From contig NC_135256.1 in the NCBI RefSeq assembly GCF_964204865.1, positions 22,906,703 through 22,970,702 on the forward strand: 64,000 nucleotides of DNA, read 5' to 3'. This document shows positions 10,907 through 23,273 of the stretch, piece by piece. The notes beneath the pieces were generated by a model, which searched no databases, was not told where the DNA came from, and saw nothing but the letters and a program-made list of their open reading frames with translations. Positions within the stretch are counted from its first letter, which is position 1, and every line of letters begins with the position of its first letter. Source of the stretch: Styela clava. Its lineage: Eukaryota; Chordata; Ascidiacea; Stolidobranchia; Styelidae. Made by a program: the position numbers and the translations under genes.

Positions 10907-12397
10907 TACCTTAGTCGACCAACGACGAGGGTAAACAAACATACCGTTTGTAGATTTTATGCGGTATTTCTTTGTTCTTCCTTCTTTCCATGTATATCTT
11001 TTCTGTTTATTATGCAGTAGGCTACTCTATTTCTAACATGTATTTGTTACGGGTTTTAGTCATTATACAAATATTATGTCCGAGTTTTGCGGGAGATTAG
11101 AACGGATTAGGGCATTTACAGGTAAAATGCGTCCCTACTTACGGAATTTTCTACCTACGAAGGGCTTCATAGGTTTTAAGCACAAATAATATCGTATTTC
11201 CCGGTGAATAAGTCTAAACATAAACGAGGCCCGATTTCAAGCCTGAAAAAATTGGCTTTTGCATATAACCTGCCAATAAGTCGGGGTAGTAAAATCGAAT
11301 CAACATCGGAATCTCAAATTACAATGTAATGGCTTTTGAGCGGTTGCCGCGTTAGCACATTAGTTAAAATAGCCTATAATGACGTTTTCTTGTAGCGTAA
11401 TATTCAATCCATAATAACTACGGGAATTCGAACTGTCTCTAAATTTTAATCTAATTGTGTTCAACGTAACTTGCGATTGCGTCCACCATAAAAGAACATT
11501 ACCTAATACATAATAAGGCAACACCAGAAAAAAATTTCGCCACAAGCACAATTCAATGCACAAAACAATATGAAATTCTTCTTCTTTCTGGATAAAAGCA
11601 TAGTACGGTCATGTTGTGTTCTTAATCCCCTTTTGTTTGAATTCCCCCTTTGTTTGCAAGAAATACACAAGTATAGACGTTGTAGCACCCTTTATTGACC
11701 AACTCAAACCATCGACTAGTGGTGTTCGGACTCGCTAAAAACAGAATCCGGATTCCTTGGAAAAATAATCCGAAAAAATCCTACTTCTTTTCAAGTAGGG
11801 ATATCAAAACCTCAGTGAATTCCCCAGTGATTTATAACATTTTTCATCTTCTATTTGTGCACACAATATTAAGTTTAAACTCTGTATAACAAAGAAAACC
11901 AGGTAAAAATATGATATTCGAGAACGAAACACAAGCTTCTATAGCTGGATATAAAGCCATTCTGGTTTAATGGTCAAGAAATTCAGTGAGGATGAGAGTA
12001 TTTCTCCTATTACGCCTAAATCATCTCAACCTGCCATATTTAGTTGCATGGAAGGTAGTATTCTGGGTCGTAACAAATGATTATACAACAGTATATCAAA
12101 TCTTCTTAAAACATTATCAGATTGTACTGCAGTCGAGTAGTCTGTGATACAATTGGAAACCAACATACTGCAGCTGACAGTATTGGTATTGCTCTAATAA
12201 GATGATATTATCCAATATTAAATCACGGAATGTTTCAATTTAAATAGAGCAAATTAAGGCTTCCATTCAGACATTGTGGTCTTGCTGTTGATTGATTCAT
12301 TCAAACATTTGGAATATCCAAAATGAACTGATAATTCCATACAACTGAGTCAAGTTAGGCTTGGTATTCTATACTCAACACCCTTGTAGCAACACCC
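10907..12397. other. Intergenic DNA left of the BEL element
   Basis: No supported gene. A segment TGTAGCACCCTTTATTGACC plus CAACTCAAACCATCGAC at 11680-11720 recurs, split by the BEL insertion, at 12385-12402 and 20188-20214; so the BEL element landed in a second copy of this local repeat. Confidence 0.5.
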
Positions 12398-12402
12398 TTT
12401 AT

Positions 12403-13476
12403 TGTAGAAGCTTGACGGGGTGTGACCTTATGCACCCTGCTTGCTACACAAAGACGAAGGGCGCTGAAGCGTGCGCCAATATTTTCTAGTCTAAACGCTC
12501 TAGTAGTCTATCCCAATACTATGTTCGGTCCAGACAATCCTCTCCAAATTATCCCTGCCTTATAACTGAGATAAGCAAGCTGAAGTCCACAAGCCCACAA
12601 TACATAACTTCAAACACAGGAGAATTGTAATATGTCGTGGAAATATCAAGCACTTGCTCAGCATAAATTATAAAATCGAGATGTCAGATGGAGCCAAACA
12701 GATCACGGAAACAGATGACGAATACAGATAGATAGAGTTGAGATAGAGAGACAGAGGTTTTCTAAAGAAAACAAAATACACTAAAAATACTATGAATTTG
12801 CCGCATAAATAACCAACATGCAATCAAATTATATCGCTTACCGACTGTTTTTAGCCAAGGTCAACAATATATCGAATCTTTTATGTAACTGCAGAACACT
12901 GGAATAAACATGAACAAATAAGCACAACAGTAACAGTACTTAACCCTACTGCATTAATTGTGGCACCAATATAATACTAACAGTACTTCATTCAAATAAG
13001 ACTACTACATAACAAGCCAAATGCAGTGAAATACAAAAAACTCACCAAGAATATTTCACAAAACAATCAAAACGCAGGACAGATTCACAAATTGCAGTTC
13101 AATAATCCAGAGTTCAATGCAGCAAATTTTAAACTATTAGCAAGTTAAATAAGCATGAAACAAAGGAAACCATAATTAGCCCACTATAATTAATATGATA
13201 CAGCTTTCCTAATGATAAATCGCCATAGAAGTAACGCATTGCAACAGCAAACTAGCTGTGCACATTTACAATTTCGGCTCTAACGCCAGGCGATACAATA
13301 ACGATGTAAACACGCTAATTGCAGTAGACAGAAACCTTCTCGGCTCGGTCTACAGATAACAAAGAAACACATCAAATGCGAGTAATGAATTGAGACGTTT
13401 GCGACGTTGACAAACGAGAAGATGCAAACGTGTCAGCAATAAAGAAATAGACACTACCGGCGCTGGAGATCTAACA
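12403..13476 (-). repeat. 3' LTR of BEL element 1 (1074 bp)
   Basis: This is the full-length LTR. Its first 222 plus-strand bases match the other LTR, and both end at AGATCTAACA. The stretch 12625-13460 is missing from the other LTR. Confidence 0.88.
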
Positions 13477-13487
13477 TTCCCCCCCAC
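13477..13487 (-). other. Polypurine tract of BEL element 1
   Basis: On the minus strand a G7 run (GTGGGGGGGAA) directly precedes the LTR start TGTTAG, where plus-strand DNA synthesis is primed in LTR elements. Confidence 0.75.
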
Positions 13488-13546
13488 AAATTTATGTACA
13501 TAGAAAATAAATTTCAAAACACAACATGATCTTCAAGCTTCAATAG

Positions 13547-15187
13547 TCATTTAGTGCCTTCAACAACAAGAACTAGCTTGGTGATGGGACGCTTTACCAA
13601 GCTATTACGAATTTTAACAAGCACTGTTCGTATCAGTCCCTTCTTGTCTGGATACACATCCACGATTCTCCCCATTGCCCATCTTGATCGAGGTTGGGAA
13701 TCGTCTACCACCAGGACAACATCTTCTTTCTTGAAATTTCTCTCTTTCTGAAACCACTTGTGTCGCTCAATAATCGTAGGCAGATACTCTCGAATCCATC
13801 TTCTCCAAAATTCATTTGCAAGATATTGAGATTGTGCCCATCGACGTTTAACATAGCAATCATTCTTGTCAAAAACTCCAGGAGGCATATTTTGATTTGA
13901 CCGAAGTAATAACAAGTGATTCGGTGTTAAAGGCTCTTCATCCCTTGGGTCAAATGTTACAGGAATTATTGGACGACTGTTCAAGCATGATTCACACTCG
14001 ATCAAGGCGGTCCTAAAAACTTCATCTGTCATAGTTTGACCCTGAGTAACAGCATTGAAAATTCGACGAATTGACCGAATCATTCGTTCCCATGCACCTC
14101 CATGATTTGAACCTGTAGGCGGTGATTTATGCTATGTTATACCCTTTTGACGTAAGTATCCATGAACTTGAGAATCGTTCCACATCTTTAGGGAATTTTC
14201 AAATATTTTCTCTGCTAATACAAAATTCCCAGCATTATCCGAATATATATGAGTACACTGACCCCTTCGAACAATAAATCGTCGGAGTGCAAATATGAAA
14301 GAATCAGCAGACAAACTATTTACCACCTCGATGTGAACAGCACGAGTTGTCATACACGAGAACACACAACCCCATCTTTTCACATCACTCCTTCCCTGTC
14401 GAACAAGAAAATGTCCAAATAGATCAACACCAACATGACTGAACACTGGTTCATCTGATTTCAGTCGACAGGAAGGTAGATCTGCCATAAATTGCTTTCC
14501 AGGGCGGGCATTTCGCTTTCGACAAGAAACACAATTTTCGATGACCCTTCTTACTGCAACTCCACCTTTGATAATCCAGTACTTTTCTCTTAATGAGGTC
14601 CATGTATGACCCATACCTGAATGACCAACTTTGTTGGGATGATCCCTGATGACTAGATCCGTAAGATGTGATTTATGAGGCAATATGATGGGATGCTTTG
14701 ATGAATGCATAATTGGTGCATTTTCCAAGCGTCCTCCTACTTTCATCAAACCATCTTCTAGAACAGGATTAAGTTTCAACATCCGGCGAGAGCAATCACC
14801 TTTACTGATAAATTTACCATTTAATATACATTTCAATTCTCCACGAAAGCTTTGTCTTTGAACATATTCAATAATATCTCTTTCAGCATAGCTCAGTTCC
14901 TGCACAGTCAGTCTTGCTGGCAATTCAGTAAGCTTGTCTATTGACTTCTTATGAGAACACAAATATTTCTTGAATCGTATGAGCCAACAAGTTGCTTTCT
15001 TCAAACGGTAGAATGTAGAAAAGAATCCTATGAACCTGTCCATGACAGAAGACTCTTCCTTTATTACAAATGCCGACTTTGTTTCTGGAACTGGCTTTGG
15101 ACAAAATTCAGACGGTGGATCAGGAAAACAGTCCGGCATCTTTGGCCACTTGTCTTCAGAAAGACGCAAAAACTCGGGCCCATTGAT
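13547..15187 (-). pseudogene. BEL element 1 integrase region
   Basis: It continues the frame of the RT part after the stop at 15188-15190. It starts with the BEL-typical LRLSEDKWP, then an HHCC zinc region (HSGMGHTW to CVSCRKRN), the DDE catalytic core (first Asp in GVDLFGHFL, second Asp in IYSDNAGNF, Glu in GGAWERMIRS) and a C-terminal segment ending in KRPITKLVLVVEG. A second in-frame stop (TAG, 14132-14134) sits between the second Asp and the Glu, where relatives usually have Trp. The enzyme would insert element DNA; with the stop it cannot be made whole without readthrough. Confidence 0.9.
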
Positions 15188-17611
15188 CTATCGTCCTGAC
15201 TTTAAATATGCATCAACTCTAAGACCACGCGAAGCATCATCAGCTGGATTCATCTTCGTTGGAACATGGCGCCACTGTGATACATCAGTATTTCTATCAA
15301 TTTTTGCTAAACGATTAGCAACAAATGTGGAGAATCGTTTCTTCGAATTTCTTATACTTTGAAGTACGGCTGTGGAATCAGTCCAGAAAGTTGAACTGCA
15401 TTCATTCATCTTCAGTTCTTTCCTTAGGACAAGATCCAACTTTACAGCGAGAACTGCAGCTGTTAATTCAAGTCTGGGTATAGTTACACGAGAACATGGA
15501 GCAAGTCTTGCCTTTCCAACCAAAAATGCCACATGAATTTGGCCATTTTTATCGATTATTCGTAGATATGAAACAGCTCCATATGCTAATTCTGATCCAT
15601 CAGCAAAGTGATGTAGTTCATAGGAAACAACTTTTTCAAAATCAAATGGCTGATAGCATCGCTGTATCTTCACCTGTTCTAAGCTTTGCAGTTGATGTAG
15701 CCAGTTTCGCCATTTAACAGCATCATCATCTGCAATTTCTTGATCCCATCCCAAATTTTGCTTGCAAAGTTCTTGCAACAATAACTTGGCAAGTAGCGTT
15801 ATTGGAGCCACTATACCAAGTGGGTCAAAAACAGATGCTACAATTGAAAGTATACCTCTCCTGGTATTTGGTTTGTCAACAATATTAACCTTGAACCCAA
15901 ACTCATCATTTGCCACATTCCACTGAATACCAATAACTCGTTCTTTGACATTGCCATCAATGACATGATTTTGAACACATTTAGCTCTCTTTTCTTCTGG
16001 AATCATAGACAGTAATTCATCATTATTGGTGAGCCATTTAGTCAAGTTGAATCCTCCTTTTGACATCAATTGTGTCAATTCCTTGACAATCTCTATGCTT
16101 TCATCGACCGATTCAGCAGTTGTCAAGCAGTCATCGACATAGAAATCTTCATTAACAATTTCTGAAATTCTAGGTTTGTGTTCGTTTCCAAATTTCACCA
16201 CAGTCTGTTTCGAACAAAATGCAGCACAAGACGGACTCGATGCAGCCCCAAATATATGAACTCGCATACGATGTGGAACGGGTTCCTTTGAAATGTCCCC
16301 GTCATCCCACCATAAAAACCTTAGTGCATCCGTGTCCTGAGGTGCCACTCTAACCTGGTGGAACATTGCTTCTACATCTGCCACTAATGCCACTCGTCCC
16401 CTGCGAAATCTCAAAATTACACCCACGAGTGACGATACCAAATCTGGTCCGGACATTAAGCAATCATTCAGAGACACATTTCCATATTTGGCTGCAGCAT
16501 CAAAAACTACACGAACTTTTCCAGGCTTATGCTGGTTCATGACAGGAAAATGAGGAAGATACCAAACTGTATTAGACGTATCAATTTCGGCATATGAAAT
16601 TCTTTTGGCATATCCTGCCTTGATATATCCTTGAATAACTTCGACATACCTTTTATGCAAATCAGAATCTCTCATCAGTCTATTTTTGAGGCTACAAAGT
16701 CTTTTCTTTGCCATCTCTTTGTTATCCGGTAGATACTGCATCCCGGTTCTCCATGGCAAAGGAAGTTGGAAATGACCACCAATATGTTTCACCGAATTTT
16801 GCATAATTTCATACACTGCTCGATCTTCTCGAGAATTTGGAATATCAAGAACTGAAGTTTCATTGCCAAAATCTGTTGTCCACAGAGTTTCAATTTCCTT
16901 TTGTGTTTCCAAATCATTACACTTGACGAAATTGACATAATGATCAGATGCAAAATGAACTTCTCTGATATCTGATGGCGACTCAAAACTGGGTCCGAAC
17001 AGCGACCAGCCAAGAACAGGCTTCACTGCCTTGGGTGATTTCCTCGGTCCATTTCGAACATCTTGGAAACAGACGAGTTCCGCATTGTCAGCACCAATCA
17101 GAAGATTCACTGTTCCTCCTTCCAAGATAGGCAATCTTACATCTTGAAGATGCGGCATGATTTTGGGGAACCTTTCGTCGGGCGCTTTATTCGGCTTAGC
17201 ACGAATTTTTTCAACCAAGAGCACATCTGTGATTTCATGTTCAGCACCACCATCTAGCGACGATACAACTAAACTGCCAGATATACCCTTGTATTGTATT
17301 GGCCTCTGTCCAATTGTGCGTAATGTGATATCTCTTGTATTTCCTGTTAGTACGAGATATTCCATCAAACGTTCATTACACAGAGTAACTGTAGATGCCG
17401 GATCCAGCAAGGCGTATGTTTGAGCGGCCTTTTCACCATTTCGAACATTGACCGGCACCACACATAAATAAACATCTTGCCCGATACTTTTCCCATTGCA
17501 CTTTGACGACTTTGCCAATGAATATACAGCAGGTCCCTCTTCAGGCTTTTTCGATTTCTCCTGAATTTCAATAAATCTATGAAGCAGTGTGTGATGTCGA
17601 TTTCCTTTACA
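15188..17611 (-). pseudogene. BEL element 1 protease, reverse transcriptase and RNase H
   Basis: The frame continues directly after the gag-end stop (17612-17614) and ends at a TAG at 15188-15190. In order: a Cys/His remnant with RHHTLLH; an aspartic protease with ALLDPASTVTL; a reverse transcriptase with VRVVFDAAAKYG, ALVADVEAMFHQV and the catalytic FYVDDCLT; and an RNase H with FADGSELAYG, RLELTAAVLA and FWTDSTAVLQS. All are typical of BEL/Pao pol. The interval from 17611 to the first Met at 17518 also reads in frame. The TAG at the 3' end replaces what is normally a Trp just before GPEFLRLSE. Confidence 0.92.
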
Positions 17612-19714
17612 TCAATGTACTTTGCACTGACTGGCCTTCTTGCAATTACGAGCAAGATGACCATGAGACAGACACTTGAAACACAATTTCTGCTCCTTCA
17701 AAAGACTGACCTTTTCTTCATGCGATTTACTCTGGAACTCCGGGCAGTTCCACAAATTGTGCGGTTTGAGACAACATACACATCCCAAATCCCGTTTTTG
17801 ATCAATGTGTTCCCTTTTGGCCTCAGCATCAATATTATAGGTTGCAGCTCTGTTTCTCCTCACACTCACAGGAATCTTTTTGTGACGAATCTCATTAAGC
17901 TTTTTCCCATACATTGAATTTTTCACATCCGCCCAATTACAAACATAATCGACCAAGTGACAATATTTTGCCTGACGACCAGTCTTTCTTTGAATTCTGA
18001 GGGCTTCATGTGGCCAGCCATCCTGAACATCTTCAGGAAGTTTAGCCATCAGCATTCCCATAGTGTCCAGGGTGTTTACATTTGCAAACTCATCAATGTC
18101 TTCTAGAGTTCCCAGGCATTGCTCCATTACTTGTGATATTTGCAATAGCTGCTCTGGCTTGTCATCACGCACACTTGGAAACTCTTTTAGAACTCTTTCA
18201 CATGCACCAGCGATAATATGAGGCTGACCATATTCTTCAAACAGCCTCTGCCTAGCAAGCTTGTATCCATTCTCAGGCTTCTTTGTGAAGTATTCTAATT
18301 GTGCACGAATTCTCTCTTCGCAATATTGCAACAAACACACAAGCTTCTGGCTATTTGTTTCTAGTTTCGGTGCCAGGTGGATGTCAAAATTTGTTATGAA
18401 AGACATATACTTCAAAGGATCTCCATTGAACACAGGTAACTTAGGCTTCTGAAAGAAGAATTCTTCACGTCCATGATAATGGTGATGCTGTATAACTGGA
18501 GATGATTCTCTTGTTCTCCGCTGTGAATAATGTTGTGGCCCAGATTCATAAACATAATCATTAACCGACTCACGATTTTCCTGAAGTGTCCTATATCCAC
18601 GAGTCTGCACATCTGGAAACTCATTGACACTACTTTCATTTATTCGGAATACGTGATGGTGTTCACGGCCAGCCATTCCATCTGGTTCAGCCGCAAATGA
18701 ACAATCCTGAGCCATCGCACGATTCACAGGCTGAAAGTTATAGCTTTGACCATTTCCAGTTCTATTTGGAACAGCATTATCATCTCTTCTCAATGGAGTC
18801 TGAGAATATGTGTGTACATTATGCGACCTTGCAAAACGTACTCGTTCATGACACGAATCAGAGGCAGCATAGCCATCATGGTTGGTATTTATTCTAGTAT
18901 GTGTGGCTTCATTCTGTAGCGAAGCAGATCGACGCCTGTTCAATGATGAAACATCAGCTTGCATTACATTTTTATGCACAGTTGTAGGAGGAATTTTATC
19001 ACCAACCTGAAGTGAGTTCACCAATTTGGGTGATGAAGGTTTTTGCTCATTACTTGCAGTCTCTTCTCTGCGGCTCGCCAATGGCACTGAAGGCTTTTTA
19101 TCACTTGTCCTGCTCGTACTTGGCAACACATTAATAGGACTCAAATTATTGAAATCTCCATCACCTTTTATTGAATCACCAGTTGATTTCGTATCCCACA
19201 ATAAAAATTCCACTTCAGTCAATTCCACTTTACGCTGTGCATCACGAAGCTCCATTTTACGTTTCAAAGCTTCCTCCTCTAGCTTTTCTTCCGTGTGACG
19301 AAGCTGTACAATTGCTAGATCGCGTTTCACTTTGCACTGCAATCTTCTCTTGAAGGAAGCTCTCGATGTATTGTCAGAACAAATACTACCCGCATACTTT
19401 GACGATACATTTTCTGGTTGCACAGTTGAATGCGTTTTCAATTTTTCGAACCATTCCGAGATGCGTGAATCAAATTCCGATTTTTCACGCTTCAAATCAT
19501 TAGTCACAGGAAAGTCAGTAATCTCTTTACCTGCACTTTCAGGAATCATGTCAATTAAAGAGATTAGCTGCTGGAACACTTCATCAACTTCTAGCCTTAC
19601 TACTGACAACTTTTCAGCGTTTTCACGTTGAAGCATCAAACGTTCAGCTATCAAATACTTTTCCTGCAAAGCAGATCGCAAAATGTCCAACTGCTGCTTG
19701 GCCTTGGATTCCAT
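17612..19714 (-). pseudogene. BEL element 1 gag
   Basis: A 700-residue frame beginning MESKAKQQLDILRSALQEK. The N-terminal half is rich in charged residues and coiled-coil-like (KLEEEALKRKMELRDAQRK); the middle has FFQKPKLPVFNGDPLKYMSF, the conserved gag entry of BEL/Pao; the end carries zinc knuckles (CVCCLKPHNLWNC and CFKCLSHGHLARNC). It would package element RNA. It ends at an in-frame TGA followed at once by the next conserved block, so gag and pol were probably a single frame. Whether the TGA is a mutation or a readthrough site cannot be decided from one copy. Confidence 0.9.
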
Positions 19715-19794
19715 TATAGCTTGAACGATGAAAGTCTTGCAACCTTGAACAGTATCTTGTTAATTATCGACGTCTTGTTGCAAGACACAATAAA

Positions 19795-19946
19795 TGAGTC
19801 GAAAACTTTTTGCACCCAGCAAAAAGGCACTAGTTGAAAAATTTTTGCACCCAGCAGAAAAGGCAATAGTCTGAACTTTTTGCAATCAGCAAAAAGGAAA
19901 AAGTCGAAAACTTGCAGAAGTCGAAAACACAGTCGAAAACTTTTTA
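19795..19946 (-). repeat. Short tandem repeat in the BEL leader
   Basis: Between the 5' LTR and gag, units of about 35-45 bases built on GTCGAAAACTTTTTGCA-CC and AGCAAAAAGGCA repeat three to four times with drift. The primer-binding site expected next to the LTR is not recognisable here, perhaps because the array overran it. Confidence 0.7.
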
Positions 19947-20187
19947 TGTAGAAGCTTGACGGGGTGTGACCTTATGCACCCTGCTTGCTACACAAAGACG
20001 AAGGGCGCTGAAGCGTGCGCCAATATTTTCCAGTCTAAACGCTCCAGTAGTCTATCCCAATACTATGTTCGGTCCAGACAATCCTCTCCAAATTATTCCT
20101 GCCTTATAACTGAGATAAGCAAGCTGAAGTCCACAAGCCCACAATACATAACTTCAAACACAGGTCAATCAGTAGGCAGATCTAACA
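19947..20187 (-). repeat. 5' LTR of BEL element 1, internally deleted (241 bp)
   Basis: It matches 12403-12624 and the last bases of the 3' LTR but lacks about 830 bases in between; 13 unmatched bases mark the join. The lost part would include most of U3, so transcription from this LTR is probably lost. Confidence 0.85.
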
Positions 20188-20316
20188 TTTATTGACCAAC
20201 TCAAACCATCGACTGGCCGGAAACTCCGGCCAAGGACAAAACGTGTTACGTAAATCGAATGAGTAGTCATGCGATTTATGACGTAATAAATACACCACAG
20301 GTCAGACCGTATAGAG

Positions 20317-20685
20317 CAGTGTTTTTCAACCTTTTTCGAGCCAAGGCACACTTTTTTCAGTGAGAAAATCCCGCGGCACACCACCAGCTGAAAATATGGG
20401 GAAAAGACCTAATATTCACAATATAAGTGTTTTATTGTTAATATAAGATTTTTGAAATTGAAGAAAGATGTTGAATAGGACATCCTGAATAGTAATCAAA
20501 TAAAAACAAAGACAAAAAAAAATCGCCACCTAATGCTGCCACTATCTGATATAGAACAGTACTACATGATTACTCTGCCGGGCGCCACACCGCATAGCCA
20601 CACAACTTGGAGAATTTCCCACGGCACCCCTGACAATATTTAACGGCACACCGGTGTGACGCGGCACCCCGGTTGAAAAACACTG
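20317..20685. mobile_element. Short hAT-type element at the edge of the THAP/YqaJ unit
   Basis: It starts CAGTGTTTTTCAACC and ends GGTTGAAAAACACTG, a perfect 15-bp inverted repeat, with a perfect 8-bp target duplication GTATAGAG (20309-20316, 20686-20693). The interior has GGCACAC-type motifs near both ends (GAGCCAAGGCACAC, ACGGCACACCGGTGTG). No coding sequence. The target spans the left terminus of the element starting at 20689. Confidence 0.93.
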
Positions 20686-20688
20686 GTA

Positions 20689-21446
20689 TAGAGGACTTGC
20701 ACGGGTCACGTGACGTTGTTAATGGACGACAATAAAACAAAAACGTGCATTTGGCTCCTGTCAGTTGCAAGTCGGATTATACGTTTCCGTTTTGTTTGGC
20801 TGTTGAAAATGGTTATTTCGTATTGTTCCGTTGGCTGTACGTATAGTTTAGACAATGAAATGGATCTTCAGTTATATTCCACTGTTTTCAAAAGCTCCGA
20901 ACGTCGCGCAATGTGGATGTCATCTATTGCCTATTGCATTGACAGAACTGCTTGATGTCAAGTCCAGAAGCCATCTTACATGTGTTTCACTGTTTGCGTT
21001 GATGGTGAGTGATAATGTAGTGATAGTGTGCCGTTATCAATTTCTTTAAATATTCACAAGCTCCCTCATTTCAATGGAAAGCAGATGACAAACTACTGTT
21101 ATTAGTAGGCCTACTTCAGTACTTGCAGTTGCAGACTTGACTTGTGAAAGACAGTAAGGAATTAATAATCAATTGCTATAAGGTATTGTTTTTCTTAATC
21201 AGCAGGTAATCTATTACTAAGTGTGAAAGGTTGAATAGATAACTAAAGTTTATTTAACACCAGTGGTCATGCAAAAAATAACCAGAATTCAATTGAATTC
21301 GCCATCTAGGAATACGCTCGCCACCGCATCTCTGATCACCCTGGGAGTTTCACAGGTTTCAATCACCAGCGGTTCACACGAACGCTGATCGGTTACGACC
21401 ATTCCCCACCATCCAAGTCCATGCTTCTGAAAACAAATAACTGGCT
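20689..21446 (+). repeat. Left inverted arm of element 1 with THAP-like exon relic
   Basis: The arm is inverted-homologous to 28362-29129 and homologous to both arms of element 2. At 20809 MVISYCSVGCTYS gives the first Cys pair of a THAP domain; then, in shifted frames, FHCF, the KDPERRAMWIS-type block (best seen in 34232-34290) and CGQHFVDG followed by GTGAGT. THAP fingers (C2CH) bind DNA and occur in P- and Kolobok-type transposases. Frameshifts at the FHCF step are shared by the four arms, so the exon is a fossil. Confidence 0.6.
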
Positions 21447-21582
21447 CCGCCTCCCCCCCCCCCCAACAACTGATCCAAAATGTCTTTTTATTGTCATTGG
21501 TTAAAAAGATATGCTACCCGGAATCAAATTCATTTACGACAATAGTGGCTGTGGTGGGATATGGACCTAAATTTCACACTCC

Positions 21583-21879
21583 TTGATCGTTAGATTTTAT
21601 GAAAACTCTTATCTGTATCCATTATCATACAGATATGGGTGCGACCATGGAATAGATGGATGGCAAAGTATAAGTTGCAACAAGACCACAGTGGCACAAG
21701 ACCTCAGCTTGCGTGACTTGATAATACATCCTCAGTATCCATTTATTGATGCTTATCGTAATGACAAAGTAACTTGTGATTACTGTGGATTGGTGGAGAT
21801 AAAGTGTCCATTATGCTTTAACGAAAGCAACTTCAAGACGACCCTATCAGGAAAAAAATTGTTTCGGTGGGTCTGGTAG
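21583..21879 (+). pseudogene. YqaJ-type nuclease domain fragment, copy 1
   Basis: The open stretch reads RYGCDHGIDG, then LRDLIIHPQYPFIDAYRND, then VTCDYCGLVEIKCPLCF. This follows the pattern of animal YqaJ-domain proteins (hydrophobic-HPxYPF, a usual ASPDG segment, C-x-CG-G-L-EIKCP) with the E-x-K metal-binding pair present and the usual SPDG replaced by YRND. YqaJ proteins are lambda-exonuclease-like, PD-(D/E)XK-fold recombination nucleases. Only the core is present and the frame stops soon after, so this is a broken exon of a transposon-borne gene. Confidence 0.7.
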
Positions 21880-23273
21880 TAAAGGTTTCAGTCTGAAGTT
21901 GGACACCGATACTACAACCAGATACAGTTGCCTATGAAACTTAGCGAGGCGTAATATTGCGACTTTGTGATCTGAAAGGAAATTCTGACGGGTAGCCGGC
22001 TAGCCGCAACCTTTTGTTTAAAGAATATTATGAGATATGACTTAAGAGTCTAAACTTTTATTTGAGAGGGGTGTAACCCAAGCTAATTTGCAAATGGTAT
22101 TCATGGTACCAAATATATCACACACTTTACAGTAATTATAAATTATATTTGAAAAATAAAGCACATCACAAATGTATTTTTAAAAAACAATTGGTTTTAT
22201 CTGCAGATACTAGATTGAGATTGACCATTTCAATGCTAAATCTTCTTTAGTCAAAAGGCACACTTGATTCGCAAAGATTTGTGAATGCGCACAGTACACC
22301 ATCTGTCTAATGTTTTGATTCCACAGGCAGGAGGTTGTGGATCGGTGCTGCTCAGGATGGGATATTTTTGCCTCTAAATGCATATTACGTGTTTCACATG
22401 AATCCATCATGCTCAGATTCGACTGTTTTTAAGGTCTGAAGGCTTCAACAGCCTTATTTCATGGGTACATAAGAGAATTTTCAGTGTGGCATGCATGGGT
22501 CAGTTGGAGTCACTAACCTCAAGATATCTATATCAATCAATCAATCATTTATTCGTCGTCACAAAAACATCAAATGCACAAAAAATTGGTACAATAAATA
22601 AATATAATAATAATGATATTTGTGCGACAGGAGTCGCGAGGGACCATATTAGGTCTTCAAGCAGCGACACCTAAAGCGCTGTTACTGGTTCAGTGTAAAA
22701 AAATAACTACATTTGCTACAAACATTGACTATGCAATAGTCGTTATGATGAACTATTTTGAATCATTGAAAAAATTCGCAGCAAACGCAACTTTACTAAA
22801 ATCATATAATAGAGAAAAAAAAAAGAAAAACAACTCAACTATAAATTTATAAAAAAGGCATATTTGAATAAATGTATATAAGTTACATAAAAGACAAACG
22901 ACAAGCGAGGGGAAAATGGTTAGACCAAAGACAAAATTGTAAGTGATTAATTGAATAGAAGTTGGTAAGCTCTAATAAATCATAAAACGTTGATATGTAT
23001 ATATATATATACAATACGCTCCACAGCAAGTGGGCATAAAATTTACGAAAGAATGGTAGGCATATGCTTGCTCAATAAATTAAAATATAACGAATTTTGG
23101 CATTTTAGTGTAGAGGTTGCACCAAGGTTGGTAAAGTTAAAGTACCGGGTACTTTAGAAATAGACTCCTTACACCTATAGTTCCTCCGGCTTTTTGGGCA
23201 GCCATGGCGACAGTCTACAAATGCGACTGCTGAGCTATGGACAGAAGATGGCGAATCATACTGAATACTCCAA

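Larger units (their letters stand above)
12403..20187 (-). mobile_element. BEL/Pao LTR retrotransposon, near full length
   Basis: The element reads on the minus strand. LTRs lie at 12403-13476 and 19947-20187, start TGTTAGATC and end CTTCTACA in element orientation, and are flanked by a perfect 5-bp target duplication TTTAT (12398-12402, 20188-20192). A purine tract (minus-strand GTGGGGGGGAA at 13477-13487) abuts the 3' LTR. Between the LTRs one frame from 19714 to 13547 encodes gag, aspartic protease, reverse transcriptase, RNase H and integrase in the BEL/Pao order, broken by stops at 17612-17614, 15188-15190 and 14132-14134. No env-like frame is visible. Confidence 0.95.

Noticed and set aside
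21300-21420. A tRNA gene in the element arms
   Set aside because: Only a B-box-like GGTTC-like segment is present; no cloverleaf or A box could be drawn.
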